This document shows, one piece after another, positions 43,546 to 52,533 of a stretch of DNA of 64,000 nt (position 1 is the stretch's first letter; every line of letters begins with the position of its first letter). The notes beneath the pieces were generated by a model. The model was not told where the DNA came from. It did not search any database and worked only from the letters and a program-made list of their open reading frames with translations. The position numbers and the translations under genes are program-made. The stretch comes from an uncultured Bacillota bacterium (lineage in GTDB: Bacteria > Bacillota > Clostridia > Lachnospirales > Lachnospiraceae): the NCBI GenBank assembly GCA_949291945.1, contig CASEXH010000002.1:62001-126000 (forward strand), read 5' to 3'.

Positions 43546-44784
43546 TTATCTGCTTATGGCTTTCATTCTCCACTGGTATTCCCCATTATCCTTGATCCCG
43601 TAGAAATCTCCGAAGTTCAGGTCAAAGATATCTTTCTGGATCCCGGATATGGAAATCTGATTTTTGATCAGGTACTGCCAGATTCCGCCGTGGGAAATAT
43701 CTCCCTGGAGAAGAACGCCGACTACCTTTCCATCCCGAAGGACTACACGTTTGTAGTTTCTGGAATCCTCTCTGGCAATGACTACGTCGCCTTCCTGGGG
43801 AAGGATTACGCCTACGCACATAGAAACCAGTCCGAAAAAGTTAATAGTATTCTTTATAGCATAGCGGTCTGTATATTCCACATGGGAGCCGCACATATTC
43901 AGAGCCGCAGTCTCTCCCTGCTTCTGGGCGTTTGGCCAGATACCGGAAAGACCGGTGACATCTCCGGCTGCATATACGCCTTCCGCTCCTGTCTGAAGAT
44001 AATCGTCCACTTTGATCCCACGGTCAATGACGATCCCTTCTCCTTCCATTCCTGCAACTGCGGAACGGACACCGGCAGCCACGATGATCAGGTCACAGGG
44101 CAGTTTTTCTCCGTTGTCCAGAATGATCTCCCGAATGATCTTGTCCTCTTCCATAACTGTATCAGCAGCTTTTCTTCCCAGATAGAACCGGGCTCCCGCC
44201 TCTTCAAAGCGTTTCTGGTATTCAAAAGCCGCCGTCTTGTCAAGCTGTACCGGCAGGATCTGATCTGCCATCTCTACAATGGATACTTTCTTTCCAGTCT
44301 CCATCAGACCATAGGCTGCATCCAGGCCAACCAGACCGGAACCGATGATCACAATGTTCTCAGCATTTTTTGCCAGTTCATCAATAGCCTGGGCGTCTCT
44401 TAAATGACGGAGTCCGAAAACATTTTTAGCTTCTCTTAAATTTCCCACCGGTGGGATAAAGCTCTCTGCTCCTGTGGCAATGAGAAGACGGTCATAGCTT
44501 ACTTCATCTCCCTGGTCTGTATAAACCTTTTTCCCCTGGGTATCCAGACGGTTTACGGTTTTTCCCGGCAGCCAGGTGATCTGATTTTTCTCGAAAAAGT
44601 CCGGATCCACAAAGCTGATCCCTGCAGCATCTCTTTCGTGACTCAGATATTTATGAAGCATACATCTGGAATGTACCTGAGTATCTGTAGAGATCACCGT
44701 AATCTTTCCATTTTTGTCTGCTTTCCGGATAGTCTTTGCAGCAGTAATGCCTGCTGCTCCTGCTCCTAAGATCACATATTCCAT
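43546..44784 (-). CDS. NAD(P)/FAD-dependent oxidoreductase of the CODH cluster
   Basis: A 412-aa two-dinucleotide-fold reductase. FAD site LGAGAAGITAAKTIRKAD, NAD site VIIGSGLVGLDAAYGLMETG and the second FAD segment GVYAAGDVTG. It resembles rubredoxin/NADH-oxidase type enzymes (pyridine nucleotide-disulphide family) without a redox-active disulphide motif. Its position 2 bp after the ferredoxin gene and behind cooS suggests it passes CODH electrons to NAD(P). This cooS/cooF/oxidoreductase trio is known in other Firmicutes. Confidence 0.87.
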   Translation of the reverse strand: MEYVILGAGAAGITAAKTIRKADKNGKITVISTDTQVHSRCMLHKYLSHERDAAGISFVDPDFFEKNQITWLPGKTVNRLDTQGKKVYTDQGDEVSYDRLLIATGAESFIPPVGNLREAKNVFGLRHLRDAQAIDELAKNAENIVIIGSGLVGLDAAYGLMETGKKVSIVEMADQILPVQLDKTAAFEYQKRFEEAGARFYLGRKAADTVMEEDKIIREIILDNGEKLPCDLIIVAAGVRSAVAGMEGEGIVIDRGIKVDDYLQTGAEGVYAAGDVTGLSGIWPNAQKQGETAALNMCGSHVEYTDRYAIKNTINFFGLVSMCVGVILPQEGDVVIAREDSRNYKRVVLRDGKVVGVLLQGDISHGGIWQYLIKNQISISGIQKDIFDLNFGDFYGIKDNGEYQWRMKAISR

Positions 44785-44786
44785 CT

Positions 44787-45233
44787 CTACACCTCCTCAA
44801 CCCAGATAGCCTGCTTTGGACAGGCCTTTACGCAGCTGGGATCTTCTCCCTTGTCAATGCAGAAATCACATTTGATCACCTTGCTGCGGGTGCTGTCATC
44901 AGGTTTCAGTACGCCGTAAGGACAGTTCATCACGCACATAAAGCAGGAACCGCACTTCTTCTCATCGTACTGCACATGGCCTGTTTCCGGATCTTTGGCA
45001 AGAGCGCCGCTCATACAGGACATGACACACTCCGGCTGGTCACAGTGTCTGCAGAACACCGGAGTATAACTTCCATCAGGATTTTTATAGATAAAATTCC
45101 TGGTCTCATTGGCAATGTCTGTGAGATCCAGTGTATAGACATCGCCTTCATCTTTTCTGTGGGCCTGCATACATGCCACGGAGCAGCTTTTGCAGCCGTC
45201 GCATTTCGAGGCGTCTATCATTATTCTCTTCAT
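44787..45233 (-). CDS. CooF-like 4Fe-4S ferredoxin-type electron carrier
   Basis: A 148-aa protein with four cysteine clusters: CDGCKSCSVACMQAH, CRHCDQPECVMSC, CGSCFMCVMNCPYG and KCDFCIDKGEDPSCVKACP. This is the CooF/HycB/DMSO reductase B layout. It lies 16 bp after cooS, so it should take electrons from CODH and pass them to the following oxidoreductase. Confidence 0.92.
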   Translation of the reverse strand: MKRIMIDASKCDGCKSCSVACMQAHRKDEGDVYTLDLTDIANETRNFIYKNPDGSYTPVFCRHCDQPECVMSCMSGALAKDPETGHVQYDEKKCGSCFMCVMNCPYGVLKPDDSTRSKVIKCDFCIDKGEDPSCVKACPKQAIWVEEV

Positions 45234-45249
45234 CTTAGGCTCCTGTCTT

Positions 45250-47133
45250 TTAAATATTTAAACCTGCACGTTTCTCCTCAATGATCTTTTCCAGGATATC
45301 TGCACTTGCCTTAGCGTCTGGATTAATGATCACCTGTCCGCCGGTAAGACTCTTCATGTCTTCCGTAAGAAGTTTCACTGCCAGATCGCTTCCTGTAACG
45401 AATGGGGGCAGTCCTAAATGAAGGGGCAGTCCCAGGGCCAGGCCGAAGCATCCGTCTGCCAGAGCCTGCTCTTCCAGCCACTGTGCGGCAGAAAGTACCA
45501 GCGGAAGCTGAGGAATATCGATTCCCAGAGCTTCTGCCAGCTCTGTGGCAACGATTTCCAGACGTCCGATAGCCAGACATGGACCAAAGTTCAGCACTGG
45601 AGGAATATTCAGTTTTTCGCAGACTGCACGAAGCTTTGGTCCTGCCAGTTTTGCAGCTTCCGGCGTCATCAGGCCGCAGTTTTCGATTCCACCTGAAGAA
45701 CATCCTGCTGTAAGAACGATAATGTCTCTGGAGATCAGCTCTTTTACCAGGTCTACTGTAAGAACGTCATGTCCCCCTGCTGTCAGGTTGGAGCATCCTA
45801 CTACGCCGGCAACACCTTTGATATCTCCGGATACGATCAGGTCGATAAGAGGTTTCCAGTTTCCTCCCAGGAATTCCTTTAAGGAGCCTTCGGAAACACC
45901 GGTAAGAGTGTGGTCATTTCCATGTTCCGGCTGAAGGTTCATGGTTACTTTGCCTCTTCTTGCTTTATAAGCTTCTACGATCTCATCGATGATCTCTTCA
46001 CTCTGTTTTTCTCTCTCTTCAAATTTGAAAGGCTTCAGTTCTGCGTTGGCTTTCTTTGCCACATCGTCCAGACAGATCTGTTTAATCATCAGCTCATCAC
46101 AGATAGGCTCGATGCCGGGAAGGGTACAGTTAAACTCAGAAAGAACAGCGTCAATGCCGCCTGTGGCAAGCACTGCTTCACTGGTATAGTTGTTTCCTGC
46201 ATGGCCGTCAAATACTTCTGTATAGTGAGCGCCTCTGAGCTGAAGGTCCTGTCCAACGCAGGTACAGCCTACCAGCTTAAAGCCCTTTGCTCCTGCTGCC
46301 TGAGCTTTTGCAACAGCTTCTTTGGATGTAAGTCTCTCCTGAAGGTCTACGAAAATCGTGTGCTGATGTCCTGTGATCATAATGTTGATATAATCCGGGT
46401 CAATCACACGAAGGCCTACTGGCGCCATGCGAAGTTCCGGCTCTCCTAAAAGCACATCGTTCAGCAGATTTGTCAGTGTCAATCCGTAGATACCTGTGGA
46501 AATACCCAGTTTCAGGCAGTCTGTGTACATATCTACAGGATCAGAATTCAGGTTTGTGGAACATTTTACCACGCCATGGAATACTTCGCTTTTTGCTCCT
46601 CCGGGAAGGATGTTCAGCTCCTGCCATCTTTTGAATCTGGGGCCGTAAGCCATTTTTTCTACCAGTTCCATTTTTTCATATTCCGGTTTATACAGATCAT
46701 CCAGAACCATCTGGGCTACCTGTTTTGCAGTATCCCATTTGTCTGTACCCTGTACGCCGAAAATTTCTGCCAGTTTTGCCAGGGATTTCTCACCTTTGAT
46801 CTCTCCCTTGATCTCAGCTGTTTTCTTCACATTCAGAGCTGTATTTTCTACAATGTGGATATAGCAGCCGGAACCGCTGGCAACTGCCCGCAGGAAGTTT
46901 CTTGCCACAATAACATCTGCAGTAGCACCGCAGATTCCTCTGGGAGCTTTCGGTGTGATCCGGCATGGGCCGTTGGCGCAGAGACGGCAGCACACGCCCT
47001 GAAGGCCGAAGCCGCATTTGGTGCTCTGTCCTTCTACTCTGTGATGAGAGGTTTCCATGGGAAGGCTGCGGATAAATCCTTCCAAAGGCTTGTCTGCACT
47101 GGCGCAGGTATTGCATCCATAACACTGGTTCAT
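45250..47133 (-). CDS. cooS: anaerobic Ni-Fe carbon monoxide dehydrogenase catalytic subunit
   Basis: A 627-aa CODH. D/B-cluster cysteines lie in KCGFGLQGVCCRLCANGPCRI (Cys40-57). C-cluster ligands appear in GHQHTIFVDLQ (His), VGCTCVGQDLQ, SEFNCTLPG, GVVGCSNLTAGG, TAGCSSGGIENCG and FGPCLAIGR, and the catalytic histidine region is GLPLHLGLPPFVTGSD. It oxidises CO to CO2 reversibly. There is an extra N-terminal CxxCxxC (Cys4, 7, 10) ahead of the D cluster. No acetyl-CoA synthase genes are in view. Confidence 0.96.
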   Translation of the reverse strand: MNQCYGCNTCASADKPLEGFIRSLPMETSHHRVEGQSTKCGFGLQGVCCRLCANGPCRITPKAPRGICGATADVIVARNFLRAVASGSGCYIHIVENTALNVKKTAEIKGEIKGEKSLAKLAEIFGVQGTDKWDTAKQVAQMVLDDLYKPEYEKMELVEKMAYGPRFKRWQELNILPGGAKSEVFHGVVKCSTNLNSDPVDMYTDCLKLGISTGIYGLTLTNLLNDVLLGEPELRMAPVGLRVIDPDYINIMITGHQHTIFVDLQERLTSKEAVAKAQAAGAKGFKLVGCTCVGQDLQLRGAHYTEVFDGHAGNNYTSEAVLATGGIDAVLSEFNCTLPGIEPICDELMIKQICLDDVAKKANAELKPFKFEEREKQSEEIIDEIVEAYKARRGKVTMNLQPEHGNDHTLTGVSEGSLKEFLGGNWKPLIDLIVSGDIKGVAGVVGCSNLTAGGHDVLTVDLVKELISRDIIVLTAGCSSGGIENCGLMTPEAAKLAGPKLRAVCEKLNIPPVLNFGPCLAIGRLEIVATELAEALGIDIPQLPLVLSAAQWLEEQALADGCFGLALGLPLHLGLPPFVTGSDLAVKLLTEDMKSLTGGQVIINPDAKASADILEKIIEEKRAGLNI

Positions 47134-47168
47134 TTTTTCTTCCTCCTATGTAATAAGTCTATGTTAAA

Positions 47169-47198
47169 ATTATAACGATTCTGGAGTAAATTAGTCAA
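47169..47198 (-). promoter_or_regulatory. promoter of the cooS operon
   Basis: TTGACT and TATAAT with an 18-bp spacer, about 35 bp before the cooS start. The -35 box overlaps the last codons of the upstream arginase-fold gene. Confidence 0.7.
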
Positions 47199-47964
47199 GT
47201 ATAACTTGAGATTTTATATGCTTTTTTAAAAAAAGCAAAAGTTCTCTGTTTGTCCGGCTGTTGATCTGCAGGTCTTCCCCGGAAATCGGCCGGGCTGTAT
47301 CCGGAGGATTTTCTCCGCAGATATCTGCTCCTATAACCTTTCTTTTTTCAAAAATAAGCTCCAGCAATTTCAGGAGCTGATCCAGGGCCAGTTCTCCCTG
47401 GTCCCAGTTGGTCCTGGCCTCTTCTTTTCTAAGCACGTCTTTATCTATGGAAATATACAGGGGCAGATCCGGATCTGTCTCCAGAAATTCCCGAAGAATT
47501 TCCTCTCCCCCGTCTGACAGTTCTTCCCGACAGATCCTAGTCAGTTTCGCCCATGCCTGTCCTTTATATTCCCGGAAATCTTTTAATCCGGGGCCTGCAA
47601 CACAGATATGTGAAAGAAGCTCATGAGTATCCAGTACCTCGCCCGCCCAGCTTCCGCAGGAAAGCAGTCCAAAAAAGGCTGATTCCTGCATATCTGTATG
47701 GTTGTCAAAGACCAGTAGAGAAAAAGGTTCCTGAATTTTTTCCAGCCAGAATTTGGAAAGATAATGATAATTTCCCGAATCCAGGAAATGAATTCCCTGA
47801 ACAGGCAGATCACGGATCTTTTCCTTAATTGCGGCCTCCGCTTCCGGGGTACAGTAACAGTTCACCCCCTGAAGTTTCTGAAAATCCAACCATACAGGTT
47901 CCTGGCCTTCCCAGAAATCTTCTTCCCGGTAAATCCCGGAAAAATTCATGATAATAGGTCTCAT
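47191..47964 (-). CDS. arginase/agmatinase-fold (ureohydrolase) protein
   Basis: A 257-aa protein, shorter than classic arginases (about 300). The metal-binding motifs are recognisable: DNHTDMQ (usual DxHxD), SIDKDVL (usual SxDxD) and GADICGE near the C-terminus (usual D/E-rich end). An upstream HFLDSGNYHYLS resembles the first His motif (GGxH) but lacks the Gly-Gly. Substrate unknown: arginase, formiminoglutamase and agmatinase are all possible, and one Mn ligand looks changed. It lies 11 bp after the nitroreductase gene. Confidence 0.8.
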   Translation of the reverse strand: MRPIIMNFSGIYREEDFWEGQEPVWLDFQKLQGVNCYCTPEAEAAIKEKIRDLPVQGIHFLDSGNYHYLSKFWLEKIQEPFSLLVFDNHTDMQESAFFGLLSCGSWAGEVLDTHELLSHICVAGPGLKDFREYKGQAWAKLTRICREELSDGGEEILREFLETDPDLPLYISIDKDVLRKEEARTNWDQGELALDQLLKLLELIFEKRKVIGADICGENPPDTARPISGEDLQINSRTNRELLLFLKKHIKSQVILD

Positions 47965-47975
47965 TTCCCCTATCC

Positions 47976-48494
47976 TCAGTCTACAAAATGTATGGTCCCT
48001 GTTTTTTCAAGATTCTGGTTTACAGGGCCTTTGGCATATCCTAATGCGGCAATCCCGAAGATCACATGGCTGTCCGGAATCCCCCACTCTTTTAAGATAC
48101 TCCGCACCTCCGGTGTGTCACAGACATCCCGTACCTGATTGATCCATACAGAACCGATCCCAAGGGAATGTGCTGCCAGCATGATATTCTCCATAGCACA
48201 GGCATTGTCATCCTGTGAATGATGGTTCTCTCTGGCATTGGAGGGAATTACCAGGACCTGAGGACTGTACATATCATATCCTGTTCTTCCCAGTTTCTCG
48301 CCCACAGCTTTTGCCAGAGCCTGGATCTTGTTACGGTCTGTGACCACTGTGATCTTCCAGGTCTGCTTATTCTGTCCGCTAGGGGCATAAATTGCCGCTT
48401 TTGCGATCTGCTCCAGCTCTTCTCTGGGAATTTCTTTTTCCTCAAAAGATCTCACACTTCTTCTTGTAAGAATATTTTCCATTGCTGCATTCAT
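47976..48494 (-). CDS. nitroreductase family protein
   Basis: A 172-aa FMN-dependent nitroreductase-like protein. It starts MNAAMENILTRRSVRSFEEK with the FMN-binding RRSVRSF segment and has IYAPSGQNKQTWKI and LGIGSVWINQVRD. The C-terminal GYAKGP matches the family pattern. AGGAGG precedes the ATG. The physiological substrate is not predictable. Confidence 0.9.
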   Translation of the reverse strand: MNAAMENILTRRSVRSFEEKEIPREELEQIAKAAIYAPSGQNKQTWKITVVTDRNKIQALAKAVGEKLGRTGYDMYSPQVLVIPSNARENHHSQDDNACAMENIMLAAHSLGIGSVWINQVRDVCDTPEVRSILKEWGIPDSHVIFGIAALGYAKGPVNQNLEKTGTIHFVD

Positions 48495-48535
48495 GTTCCA
48501 TTCCTCCTTTATGTTTTGAATTCATTTTATCACGG

Positions 48536-49768
48536 TCAAGACGTAAAGGCCAGTCTCTTTAAAGTCTCCTCCAGGCACCAGGGGAAATCAATTTTTTCCA
48601 CTGCTTCAGCAGTATAAACCGCCCTTGTCTTCCAGGTTTCTCCATTTACCTGATACAGAATTTCCCCTATTTTCTCTCCCTTTTTCACCGGAGCTTCCAG
48701 TTTTTCCTGTATCTGGGGATACGTCTCCATTTTTTCATCTCTCCGAAGGAGCATACCATCCTCCTGGGAGAGATCCTCCAGGGTCACCGCCGTCTGAGCC
48801 GCCGTTCCAAGTATCTTTGTCTGTCCATTTTCCACCGGCAGATACTGGGGGATCTGTGGACTCTCTGCCTGGGCGAAGCTCTGCCAGCTATAATTTTCCA
48901 GTCCGTATTCCATCAGTTTTCTGGTATCTGACCATTTATAGTTTTTATTATTTGGCCACCCGCACCCCAATAGAGCTACGATCAGCGTTTTCCCGTCTCT
49001 TTGAAGAGCTCCCACATAGCAGTAGCCTGCATCTGCGGTAAACCCAGTCTTCCCTGTGAGAGCTCCTTCCATCATACCAAGAAAAGCATTATGATTGGTG
49101 CAGGAAATAGTTTTTGTTCCGGCAGTATCCGTAAAGGTATAGGAAGACGTCCGGGTAATCTCCAGAAATTCCTCCTTTGCAGGAGAATCCTGGATGCAGT
49201 ATCTGAGAATCCTGGCCAGATCTTCTGCGGTAGTGGAATGGACCTTTACCCCTTCCTGGGTCTCCTCTTGGGCATCCAGGCCGTTTGGTGTAATAAACCA
49301 GGTATTTTCGCAGCCGATCTCCATAGCTTTTTCATTCATCATTTCTGCAAAGGCCTGGGTACTTCCTCCAATATGTTCTGCCAGGATCACTGCCGCATCA
49401 TTATAGCTCTCCAGCATCAGTCCATAAAGGAGGTCCCTGACTTTATAGCCTTCACCCTCCCCGGCTCCCATATGGACCTCCGGCATAGATGCTGCATAGG
49501 CAGAGGTCTGGGCAGTTTCCTCCTGCTTTCCGGATTCCAGTACCAGGATGCAGGTCATAATCTTCGTAGTGCTTGCCATTGGCCGCTGTTCCTCTCCATT
49601 TTTTTCAAAAAGCACTCTTCCCGAATCTCCGTCCATCAGCACTGCAGACAGCGCATAGAGGCTGTCCGGTTCCCGGACCTCTCCCTCTGCCCGGATCTGA
49701 ACCGGGAACCAAAAAATTTCCAAACAGACCATGATTCCCATGATCCACCATTTCACCATTTTTTTCAT
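48536..49768 (-). CDS. D-alanyl-D-alanine carboxypeptidase (class A-type LMW PBP)
   Basis: A 410-aa serine peptidase S11. The signal peptide is about 1-28. The motifs are STTKIMT (SxxK), SYNDAA (SxN) and KTGFT (KTG). A C-terminal beta-rich domain (PBP5_C) follows with LEAPVKKGEKIGEILYQV. It trims the terminal D-Ala of stem peptides. The start ATG follows GGGGAG at 8 nt; the nine codons further upstream begin at TTG and were not used. It could be the sporulation form DacF, but the sequence does not decide. Confidence 0.92.
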   Translation of the reverse strand: MKKMVKWWIMGIMVCLEIFWFPVQIRAEGEVREPDSLYALSAVLMDGDSGRVLFEKNGEEQRPMASTTKIMTCILVLESGKQEETAQTSAYAASMPEVHMGAGEGEGYKVRDLLYGLMLESYNDAAVILAEHIGGSTQAFAEMMNEKAMEIGCENTWFITPNGLDAQEETQEGVKVHSTTAEDLARILRYCIQDSPAKEEFLEITRTSSYTFTDTAGTKTISCTNHNAFLGMMEGALTGKTGFTADAGYCYVGALQRDGKTLIVALLGCGWPNNKNYKWSDTRKLMEYGLENYSWQSFAQAESPQIPQYLPVENGQTKILGTAAQTAVTLEDLSQEDGMLLRRDEKMETYPQIQEKLEAPVKKGEKIGEILYQVNGETWKTRAVYTAEAVEKIDFPWCLEETLKRLAFTS

Positions 49769-49833
49769 ACCTGTTTCTCCCCTTCCATAGAACAAACCTT
49801 GACATCCTTATTTAGTAAGGTATGAACAGGCAC

Positions 49834-49876
49834 AAAAAAAGATACCACAAACAGTCCTCTGCCTGTCTGCAGTATC
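49834..49876 (-). terminator. terminator after scpB
   Basis: A 14-bp stem with GU pairs (GATACTGCAGACAG with CTGTTTGTGGTATC, 49841-49876) followed on the minus strand by TTTTTTT (49834-49840). It begins 10 bp after the scpB stop. Confidence 0.85.
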
Positions 49877-49885
49877 AGTATTCTC

Positions 49886-50455
49886 CTATACATCCAGCTG
49901 AAGCTGGATCTCTTCCTCTGCTTCCGCCTTAAAATCTTCCATTTGTACCGGGTCGATCTCCGGCAGGTCGTCCAGTCCCTGAACGCCGAAGTTTCTGAGA
50001 AACTCTTCTGTAGTTCCAAACAAAATAGGCCTTCCCGGAGCGTCCAGTCGTCCCACTTCCCTCACCAGTCCGTACTCAATAAGCTTATTCACCGCATGGT
50101 CGCTTTTTACTCCCCGGATCTTTTCAATCTCCAGCTTGGTCACCGGCTGTTTATAGGCAATGATAGACAGGGTTTCCAGCATAACGTCGGAAAGCACCGC
50201 TTTCTTAGGCTGAAGGGCCATAGCCACCAGATAATCGTAATATTCCTCTTTGGTACACATCTGAAAAGAACCCTCCAGTTCTATGATCTTGATCCCTCTG
50301 TCTTCCGCCTGATATTTCAGCATCATATTCCGAATGATCTTTCTGGTAGTCTCTGTGTCATGGCCAATGGTTTTCGCAATATCCTTTACCGGCACTGCCT
50401 CACCCATAGCAAAGAGTATAGCCTCTATGGCTCCCTCGATTTTCTTCAGTTCCAT
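49886..50455 (-). CDS. scpB: segregation and condensation protein B
   Basis: A 189-aa protein with two winged-helix domains. Recognisable stretches are IEAILFAMGEAVPVKDIAK, ETLSIIAYKQPVTKLEIEKI and RGVKSDHAVNKLIEYGLVRE. ScpB with ScpA forms the kleisin complex with SMC. It starts 5 bp after scpA. The C-terminus is acidic. Confidence 0.96.
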   Translation of the reverse strand: MELKKIEGAIEAILFAMGEAVPVKDIAKTIGHDTETTRKIIRNMMLKYQAEDRGIKIIELEGSFQMCTKEEYYDYLVAMALQPKKAVLSDVMLETLSIIAYKQPVTKLEIEKIRGVKSDHAVNKLIEYGLVREVGRLDAPGRPILFGTTEEFLRNFGVQGLDDLPEIDPVQMEDFKAEAEEEIQLQLDV

Positions 50456-50460
50456 TTATC

Positions 50461-51216
50461 TTATCCTTTCATACAGCTCTCAATATAAATTTCTCCGAAA
50501 ATTTCCTTCTGGCTGATATGGATCTTCCCCATTTTCATCAGTTCCAGAATAGAAAGAAAGGTAACGATCACCTGAACCTTGCTGGCCTGCTTCGAAAGAA
50601 GATCCCGAAAACCGAAACTTTTGTGGGACCTGGCGTATTCCTCTACCTCTTCCATCTTCTCCGGCATGCTGATTTCTTCCTTTTCGATCTTTCCAAATTT
50701 GCTCCGGATAGGATCCACCTTGTCCTCCTGCCTGCGGATCACACTCTGGAAAATATCGTTCAGTTTTGCCAAGGTAAGTCCGTCCAGCAGTTCTTCTGCA
50801 TCCACCGGTTCTTTATAGGAGAGAACTTCCTTAGGGATGCTTGGCCCTTTATATACATTTTTTGCGGCCGCCGCCATACGGTCACGAAGCTCATAAGACA
50901 TATACTTATACATCTTATATTCCAGGAGCTGACGGACCAGTTCCTCCCTGGGATCCTCTTCCTCTCCTTCTTCATTGACCTGTTTCGGCAGGAGCATCCG
51001 GCACTTAATGGAAATCAGGGTAGCTGCCATTACCATAAATTCACTCATAATGTTCAGGTCTTCCCGCTGCATCTGATGAATATATTCCATATACTGGTCT
51101 GTAATCTCCGCAATGGGTATATCATAAATATTTACTTTGTTTTTTTCGATCAGATGGAGAAGCAGATCCAGAGGGCCTTCAAAGGCCTCTAGCTTCACCG
51201 GGATTCCTGTTTCCAT
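50461..51216 (-). CDS. scpA: segregation and condensation protein A
   Basis: A 251-aa kleisin. The N-terminus has FEGPLDLLLHLIEKNKVNIY and IAEITDQYMEYI, the conserved SMC-binding region. The C-terminal winged helix has VIVTFLSILELMKMGKIHIS. It is the last but one gene of the transglutaminase/MoxR-like cluster, about 80 bp after the DUF4129-like gene. Its only usual partner scpB follows. Confidence 0.97.
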   Translation of the reverse strand: METGIPVKLEAFEGPLDLLLHLIEKNKVNIYDIPIAEITDQYMEYIHQMQREDLNIMSEFMVMAATLISIKCRMLLPKQVNEEGEEEDPREELVRQLLEYKMYKYMSYELRDRMAAAAKNVYKGPSIPKEVLSYKEPVDAEELLDGLTLAKLNDIFQSVIRRQEDKVDPIRSKFGKIEKEEISMPEKMEEVEEYARSHKSFGFRDLLSKQASKVQVIVTFLSILELMKMGKIHISQKEIFGEIYIESCMKG

Positions 51217-51297
51217 ATCTTCCTACCCCTTTACCCGTCCCTGTACTGTCCTACAGATCCCCGCCGAACGGGAATCTTTTCGCATATACGTGCCATT

Positions 51298-52533
51298 CTA
51301 CACCATTTTTCGGGAAAAGTCCACCCTCTCCAGTCCTCCCATACGCTTTGCCTCTTCCTGGGTGCAGGGAGTATTTCCATAACGGGCCTTTTCGTAAAGT
51401 CTGTGAAATTCTTCCCGCTTTTCTCCCTGAGGAATGCCTGCCTGATCTTCCAGCTCCTTGGGGGAAGCAGAGGCAGACGGCTTTCCTGCCGCTTCAATCT
51501 TCCGCTTATAAACCTTTCGTATCCTGGCCTGAGGTGTCCTGGATCTCAGGAAATCAAGGACAAAGATCCCTCTCTTTTTCAGTCCCTCTCTGGTTTCCTT
51601 CCCGGGACTTTCCAGACTTTCCAGTATATCTCCATTTCCAGTGGTCTGACTGTTATATTTTTTATACAACCAGAAAAGAAAAACACAGATACCTGCCGCA
51701 GCTCCCAGAACCACTGCAAAGATAAGCACCTTTTCCAGAATATTCCACAAAGCTGTCAGAAAAGGAGAGGGCTCCCCTCCCGGCTCCAGAAACATAGGCT
51801 GGGTCTCCCTCTCTGCTGAGGGCAGTTCTTCAGGCACCTCCTCTTCACTTTCTCCGGAAAAAAGCATAGCCAGAAATCTCCGAATAAGCTCCAGTACTGC
51901 CAAGATCCCCCGGTCAATGCCCAGAAAGGGAAGCAGTACCATACATCCCACAGTAAAGACGGTAAGGAAGATCAGCATCAGCCGGCTTCCATAAGCGATC
52001 CCCTGCTTGGGAAACCGGTACAGCCTGTCATAGTCCCCGCAATAGTCCAGAAATTGCTCCCGGTTCCTGCACCAAAGGATCAGCAGCCAGTAACAGCCGG
52101 TAACGATCAGGAACACATTTTCCAATTTCTCCAGATTATAGGACAGAGAGAAAATATATTCCAGTGCAAAAACCAGAAGACAGGCATAGGAAGGCCGGAA
52201 AAAAGCCTCTCTGTTTCCTGTGATCCTCTGTCCAAAAAACAGGATCACAAAAAAGATGACCCCCAGAAGAAGGCAGGTTCTTTCCCAGGGTCTCTCCCCC
52301 AGAAACCAGAAAACACCAAAGCACGAAACAGCGGCTCCCAGATAGCTCCATATCTTCCTTCCTCTTACAGAGATTTCATGAAGGAGCAGAGCCGGCACCG
52401 CTAGCAGAATCAGCTTTATCCCGATTTCCAGGCTGAAAGCCCCTCCCACATACAGCAAAAGGAAAAGGACCCCTGCCGCAAAGATCCACAGGTGAAGAAA
52501 GCCATATATCTTTAAAAATCTGTCCTCTCTCAT
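51298..52533 (-). CDS. membrane protein with DUF4129-like C-terminus
   Basis: A 411-aa protein with about eight membrane spans in the first 220 residues. A Glu-rich loop (about 230-255) is followed by another span (about 280-300) and a cytoplasmic C-terminal part. Its end, EEFHRLYEKARYGNTPCT, resembles the DUF4129 C-terminal motif of MoxR/DUF58 clusters. It overlaps the DUF58 gene by 4 bp, which supports that context. No catalytic motif of a transglutaminase is present. Confidence 0.75.
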   Translation of the reverse strand: MREDRFLKIYGFLHLWIFAAGVLFLLLYVGGAFSLEIGIKLILLAVPALLLHEISVRGRKIWSYLGAAVSCFGVFWFLGERPWERTCLLLGVIFFVILFFGQRITGNREAFFRPSYACLLVFALEYIFSLSYNLEKLENVFLIVTGCYWLLILWCRNREQFLDYCGDYDRLYRFPKQGIAYGSRLMLIFLTVFTVGCMVLLPFLGIDRGILAVLELIRRFLAMLFSGESEEEVPEELPSAERETQPMFLEPGGEPSPFLTALWNILEKVLIFAVVLGAAAGICVFLFWLYKKYNSQTTGNGDILESLESPGKETREGLKKRGIFVLDFLRSRTPQARIRKVYKRKIEAAGKPSASASPKELEDQAGIPQGEKREEFHRLYEKARYGNTPCTQEEAKRMGGLERVDFSRKMV

